From Paracoccus denitrificans (lineage in GTDB: Bacteria; Pseudomonadota; Alphaproteobacteria; Rhodobacterales; Rhodobacteraceae): a stretch of 64,000 nt of DNA. The notes below the pieces were generated by a model. That model had not been told where the DNA came from. It saw only the letters and a list, made by a program, of their open reading frames with translations, and searched no databases. Each line of letters opens with the position of its first letter. The stretch's first letter is position 1. Location of the stretch: contig VAFL01000002.1 in the NCBI GenBank assembly GCA_005768755.1, positions 310,001 to 374,000 of the forward strand, read 5' to 3'. A program made the translations under genes and the position numbers. Below are positions 60,576 to 64,000 of the stretch, one piece after another.

Positions 60576-61256
60576 ATGCTTAAATTCACGCCCATCATCC
60601 TGATAATCGCCTACTCGCTGGCGATGTGGTTCTTTTCGGTCTGGCGACTGAAGCGCGAGATGGCGGTAAATTCGACGCCGTTGAACGATCAACGGCTGAA
60701 CCCGCTGCTGGACCGGCTGGGTGCTGCCATGGATTTGCCGCGCATCAAGGCACAGGTCTACGAAATCCCGATCGTGAACGGGTTGGCGGCACCGGATGGC
60801 CGCATTTTCATCACCCGTGGCTTCATCGACCGGATGGACAAGGGCGAAGTCACCCCAGAGGAGATCGCAGGCGTCGTCGCGCATGAGCTTGGCCATGTCG
60901 CCCACGGTCACAGCAAGCGCCGGCTGATCGATTTTGCCGGGCAGAACGTCATTCGCAGCGTCCTGATCGTGACGATCGGCCGCTTCGTGCCCTTCATCGG
61001 ACCGTGGCTGGTCAATCTGGCCATCATGGCGCTTGCCGCCCGGTTGTCGCAGGCGGACGAGTTCGAAGCGGACCGGTTCGCCACCGCGCTGTTGATCAAG
61101 GCAGAGATAGGGGCCGAACCGCAGATAACCCTGTTCGAGAAATTGAACCGCCTGTCAGGCCGGCGTGGCAATGCAGCCCCAGCCTGGCTGCTGTCGCATC
61201 CCGCCACAGAAAAGCGCATCGACGCCATTCGGGAAAACATCCGTCGCTGGCAATAG
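60576..61256 (+). CDS. M48-family membrane-associated zinc protease
   Basis: 226 residues. One N-terminal transmembrane helix (about 6-22), then the zinc motif HELGH ('VVAHELGHVAHGHSKRR', about residue 109-113), a second hydrophobic stretch ('VPFIGPWLVNLAIMALAARL') and the third ligand region 'QADEFEADRFATALL'. It is HtpX/Oma1-like but minimal. It is likely involved in membrane or envelope protein quality control. It lies 131 bases after the VWA gene on the same strand. Confidence 0.9.
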   Translation: MLKFTPIILIIAYSLAMWFFSVWRLKREMAVNSTPLNDQRLNPLLDRLGAAMDLPRIKAQVYEIPIVNGLAAPDGRIFITRGFIDRMDKGEVTPEEIAGVVAHELGHVAHGHSKRRLIDFAGQNVIRSVLIVTIGRFVPFIGPWLVNLAIMALAARLSQADEFEADRFATALLIKAEIGAEPQITLFEKLNRLSGRRGNAAPAWLLSHPATEKRIDAIRENIRRWQ

Positions 61257-61258
61257 TG

Positions 61259-62023
61259 TCAGGCGATCATCGCGCCATCGCCGTCCGCACCGCTTTCTAG
61301 CAACAGGCTTTCGAAATCGGTCAGGGTCACACCGCGCTTGCCCTCGATCTCGATCAGGCCATCACGCTTCAACCCGGTCATCTGCCGGCTGACCGTTTCT
61401 ATCGTCAGACCAAGATAGTCCGCCATCGCCTCTCGGGTCAGGGGCAGGGTCAGCCGCATTTTCCCGGTGGCTTCAGCATTCTGCAGCCGTGCCTGGCGCC
61501 GGGCGATGATCGACAGGAATGACGCAATCTTTTCGCGCGCGGTTTTCCGGCCAAGCACAAGCAGCCATTCGCGCGCGGCATCCAGTTCGTCAAGCGTCAT
61601 CTCCAGCAGCCGCGACGGAATGCGGGGATTGTCGCGCATCATCTGTTCGAACGGAAGGCGGCGGAAGCAGCACAACTCAACATCGCTGATCGCTGTCACC
61701 GTATAAGCCGCGACCCGACGACCCGGCCGACCCATGAAATCGCTGGCCATCAACAGGCCCACCATCTGCGTGCGCCCGTCTTCCAGTGTCTGGGTCAGGG
61801 TGGCGACGCCGTCGATAATCGACGCAACGAACTCCATCTCATCGCCGGCCCAAAAGATCACCTGCCCGGCGCTGAAGTTCTTATAATACTTCGTTTTTTC
61901 TAATTTTTCCAGATCATCCGCGTCACAGTGGGCGCAGACCGCACGATAGCGAATCGGGCAGCTTTCACAGCTTTCCTGGAATTGCGTAACCCTGCAGTCG
62001 CTGATGGCGGATTTGATGTGCAT
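61259..62023 (-). CDS. fnrL: FNR-type oxygen-sensing transcription regulator
   Basis: 254 residues. The N-terminal Cys cluster 'SCESCPIRYRAVCAHC' (C-x2-C-x7-C-x2-C) and a Cys pair in 'VELCCFRRLPFE' supply ligands for the oxygen-labile 4Fe-4S cluster. The cyclic-nucleotide-type beta roll and the C-terminal recognition helix 'LTREAMADYLGLTIETVSRQMTGLK' (E-x3-R, the FNR box reader) follow. It activates microaerobic and anaerobic genes. ATG 62023 has AGGA 10 bases upstream; ATG 62032 has it too close. A perfect FNR box covers the start codon. Confidence 0.94.
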   Translation of the reverse strand: MHIKSAISDCRVTQFQESCESCPIRYRAVCAHCDADDLEKLEKTKYYKNFSAGQVIFWAGDEMEFVASIIDGVATLTQTLEDGRTQMVGLLMASDFMGRPGRRVAAYTVTAISDVELCCFRRLPFEQMMRDNPRIPSRLLEMTLDELDAAREWLLVLGRKTAREKIASFLSIIARRQARLQNAEATGKMRLTLPLTREAMADYLGLTIETVSRQMTGLKRDGLIEIEGKRGVTLTDFESLLLESGADGDGAMIA

Positions 62024-62026
62024 CAA
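62013..62026. promoter_or_regulatory. Perfect FNR box TTGAT-N4-ATCAA
   Basis: A perfect match to the FNR consensus. For hemN (+), centring at -41.5 predicts a start site at about 62061 with TATTCC at 62048-62053 as -10, a class II activated promoter. For fnrL (-), the box overlaps the start codon, where bound FNR would block rather than activate. Confidence 0.85.
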
Positions 62027-62060
62027 TGTCATATCCTGTGCGCAGCTTATTCCTATGCAA

Positions 62061-63419
62061 ATGGAACACGAATCGCAACTTGCCCGTTTCGGGCTGTTTG
62101 ACACGCGCGTGCCGCGATACACCTCTTATCCGCCTGCGACCCAGTTCACACCGACGGTCGGTGGTGATCAGGTTGCTGGCTGGCAGGCTGACATTCCGGC
62201 AGGCAGCACAATCTCGCTTTACCTGCATGTCCCATTCTGCCGCAGGCTGTGCTGGTTCTGCGCCTGCCGGACGCAAGGCACAAAGTCGGACGATCCGGTC
62301 CTCGCCTATGCCGAAACGCTGCTGGCAGAACTGGCGCTGCTGAAATCGCGTCTCGCGCCGGGAATCCGCTTGTCCAGGATGCACTGGGGTGGCGGCACGC
62401 CGACGCTGATGCCACCTGATTTCATCTCGCGCGTGGCCGGTGCCGTGTTCGACGCCTTTCCTTTGGCGGACGGTGCGGAATTTTCTGTCGAGATTGACCC
62501 GAACGAAATCGACGCCGCACGGATGGACGCCCTGACCCAGGCAGGACTGACGCGCGCCAGCATCGGCATTCAGGATTTCGATCCGGAGATCCAGAAGACA
62601 ATCGGCCGCGAGCAGAGCTTTGCGATCACGGCGCAGGCGGTGGAAATGCTGCGCGCGCGCGGGATCACGAACATCAACGCCGATATTCTGTTTGGCCTGC
62701 CGCATCAGGATAATATAAGCATCGCTGAATCGGTTCAGCAGCTGCTGGCGCTGGCACCGTCGCGCGTGGCGCTGTACGGCTATGCACATGTTCCGTGGAT
62801 GGCGCGGCGGCAATCCCTTATCCCGACCGAGGCCCTGCCCTCGACCGAGGCGCGTCTGGGACTGTTCCAGACTGCGCGCCAGCTGTTCATGACCGACGGC
62901 TATGAAGAGATCGGCATAGACCATTTCGCGCTGCCGAAGGACGGCCTGGCGCAAGCGCAGCGTGCTGGAAAGCTGCGGCGCAATTTTCAGGGCTATACGG
63001 ACGATCAGGCCGATGTGCTTGTCGGCATCGGCGCCTCGGCGATTTCGCGTTATCCGCAGGGAATCGCGCAGAACGCGCCTGCCACGGCCGCGCATGTTAA
63101 GGCAATCCGCGAGGGTGGTCTGTCTGTCACCCGCGGACATGCCTTCAGCCCCGAGGATCTTTGGCGCGCCCGCATGATCGAAGCGCTGATGTGCGATTTC
63201 CGCATCGACGCGGGTGAAATGAAGGCGCGCTTCGGCTTTGATAAAGCAATGCTGCGCACGCTTTTCGAACCGATCACGACCCGGTTTGGTGAAATGGTGC
63301 GCTTGGCACCCGACGGCTCGTTGATTCTGCCGTTATATGCACGGCCTCTGACGCGCATGATCGCCCGGATGCTGGATGCTTATGACATGGCCGAGGACGG
63401 ACATTCCCCAGCCATCTGA
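62061..63419 (+). CDS. hemN: Oxygen-independent coproporphyrinogen III oxidase
   Basis: 452 residues. The radical-SAM cluster motif is C-x3-C-x2-C-x-C ('PFCRRLCWFCACRTQG', about residue 58-67). 'MHWGGGTPTLM', 'FSVEIDPNEID', 'ASIGIQDFDPEIQKTIGREQSF' and 'NINADILFGLPHQ' are the HemN core. It decarboxylates coproporphyrinogen III anaerobically for heme and, if present, bacteriochlorophyll. ATG 62061 gives the family-like start 'MEHESQLARFGLFDTRVPRYTSYPPA'; ATG 62055 is an alternative. No ribosome-binding site is visible at either, consistent with a leaderless mRNA. Confidence 0.95.
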   Translation: MEHESQLARFGLFDTRVPRYTSYPPATQFTPTVGGDQVAGWQADIPAGSTISLYLHVPFCRRLCWFCACRTQGTKSDDPVLAYAETLLAELALLKSRLAPGIRLSRMHWGGGTPTLMPPDFISRVAGAVFDAFPLADGAEFSVEIDPNEIDAARMDALTQAGLTRASIGIQDFDPEIQKTIGREQSFAITAQAVEMLRARGITNINADILFGLPHQDNISIAESVQQLLALAPSRVALYGYAHVPWMARRQSLIPTEALPSTEARLGLFQTARQLFMTDGYEEIGIDHFALPKDGLAQAQRAGKLRRNFQGYTDDQADVLVGIGASAISRYPQGIAQNAPATAAHVKAIREGGLSVTRGHAFSPEDLWRARMIEALMCDFRIDAGEMKARFGFDKAMLRTLFEPITTRFGEMVRLAPDGSLILPLYARPLTRMIARMLDAYDMAEDGHSPAI

Positions 63420-63438
63420 TCGGATTGCTTCACCTGCC

Positions 63439-63470
63439 GCGCTGGCTTTCCAACTTTTTGCAGCCAGCGC
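63439..63470. terminator. Hairpin between convergent hemN and the RodZ-like gene
   Basis: A 9-bp perfect stem GCGCTGGCT (63439-63447) with AGCCAGCGC (63462-63470) and a 14-base loop. It lies in the 65-base convergent gap but lacks T runs, so efficiency is uncertain. Confidence 0.45.
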
Positions 63471-63484
63471 CTGACGGCCCCCGA

Positions 63485-64000
63485 TCACTGGCTGAGAGGC
63501 ACCGGTTGGGCATCGCCACGATCAGGCGCGATCATGCCCGGATCCGCCGACGCGACCGAGATGATCTGCCGCAGATCTTCGTCCTTGGTCAGGTCGGCGA
63601 AGGCATAGCGTGCGGTCAGATTGGCCGGCGTCATTTCCAGGTTCTTGACCACCTGTGCGCCGGGTGCCGCCGGGCCGTAGGTTCGGCCGTTCACAGCGAA
63701 ATAGACCGCGCCAGAATTGCCCGCGCGCAGGATCGGTGCCGCTTCCAGTTTTGGCATGGCAAAGCGTTCACCCGCGTCCATTGTCTTTTCCAGCAGCACC
63801 GTCCCATCGGCCGAGGTGACGCGCACCCATGCGGGACGGACCGCCAAAATCTCAAGCTCGGGCGCGTCCGAGGCGAGAGTGCGCACGGCCATCTGTTCGG
63901 CCGGCAGCTGCGGGCCATAGGTGCCCGATTGCGCCAGCTGGCGCTGCGTATTCGACGGCTGGGCCGCTCCGTTCGCGGCAGGGTCCACGGGATCGGGCGC
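63485..64000 (-). CDS. RodZ-like protein, C-terminal part (runs off the window)
   Basis: About 171 residues are visible. The beta-rich 'LEILAVRPAWVRVTSADGTVLLEKTMDAGERFAMPKL' and 'ILRAGNSGAVYFAVNGRTYGP' blocks are the DUF4115 domain found at the periplasmic end of RodZ, which organises MreB-dependent cell elongation. The N-terminal helix-turn-helix and transmembrane segment would be beyond the right edge, so the call is from the C-terminal domain alone. A DUF4115 protein other than RodZ cannot be excluded. Confidence 0.72.
   Translation of the reverse strand, partial: APDPVDPAANGAAQPSNTQRQLAQSGTYGPQLPAEQMAVRTLASDAPELEILAVRPAWVRVTSADGTVLLEKTMDAGERFAMPKLEAAPILRAGNSGAVYFAVNGRTYGPAAPGAQVVKNLEMTPANLTARYAFADLTKDEDLRQIISVASADPGMIAPDRGDAQPVPLSQ

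Noticed and set aside
1..64000. Mobile elements, prophage, integrons, CRISPR arrays or biosynthetic clusters
   Set aside because: No transposase, integrase, phage structural, cas or synthase genes and no flanking direct repeats or tRNA-disrupting insertions were seen; the single tRNA-Gly gene is not followed by a phage-like region.

Overview
The window is chromosomal DNA of an alphaproteobacterium, most likely a member of the Rhodobacterales (Paracoccus/Rhodobacter type). Evidence for this is the high GC content with dense short-spaced operons, a COQ10/UbiA-type ubiquinone pathway, an L21 protein carrying the same helix-hairpin-helix tail seen on alphaproteobacterial NuoE, an alphaproteobacterial GyrA, and the divergent fnrL-hemN pair. 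The genus is an inference; no 16S gene is present. I see no phage, insertion sequence, integrase, CRISPR array or plasmid function, so this looks like stable core genome with a few lineage-specific accessory operons.

Layout. 1-3.2 kb: prmA (partial), msrA, a DUF1127 mini-protein, rsmE and ubiA. 3.3-5.9 kb: an OmpA-family envelope protein plus a small membrane coiled-coil protein. 5.9-8.0 kb: sseA coupled to an aminotransferase, which together could route cysteine sulfur through 3-mercaptopyruvate. 8.1-12.4 kb: LMW phosphatase, smpB, the cbpA-cbpM chaperone pair, a DUF4202 protein and an M20 amidohydrolase. 12.4-17.7 kb: GH1 glucosidase, trpA followed by three overlapping small genes (VOC, GNAT, YhhN), a TerB-J-domain protein and a secreted protein. 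17.7-22.2 kb: a TAXI-type TRAP transporter with an adjacent UspA protein. This locus carries a hairpin that would mask the ribosome-binding site of the binding protein and a terminator-like hairpin between binding protein and permease.

22.2-29.6 kb: COQ10-like protein, small membrane protein, zinc protease, DedA, DsbB, gyrA, an AI-2E-type exporter and a zinc-finger J-domain protein. 29.7-36.2 kb: bolA, tRNA-Gly, DUF5671 protein, ctaA, an M32 carboxypeptidase, flavin reductase, aldo/keto reductase and GNAT. 36.3-39.6 kb: rpmA, rplU (fusion) and tkt. 39.7-49.4 kb: DMT transporter, lipid A-type acyltransferase, DUF4139 protein, NhaP-type antiporter, DEAD-box helicase, lnt and rpmG.

49.5-55.7 kb: an ArsR-type regulator divergent from a NIPSNAP/monooxygenase operon, the RNase P RNA gene (rnpB, minus strand), a TonB-dependent receptor and two uncharacterised genes (one secreted, one DKNYY-like). 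55.7-64 kb: nadE, a tightly coupled MORN/mini-membrane/VWA operon, an M48 protease, fnrL and hemN sharing a perfect FNR box, and the 3' part of a RodZ-like gene.

The most interesting things are the hairpin-controlled TRAP locus, the FNR box that sits on the fnrL start codon while predicting a leaderless hemN transcript, the MORN-54aa-VWA operon, and the ArsR-NIPSNAP-monooxygenase module. All functional statements are from reading the sequence and family knowledge; no database search was run.
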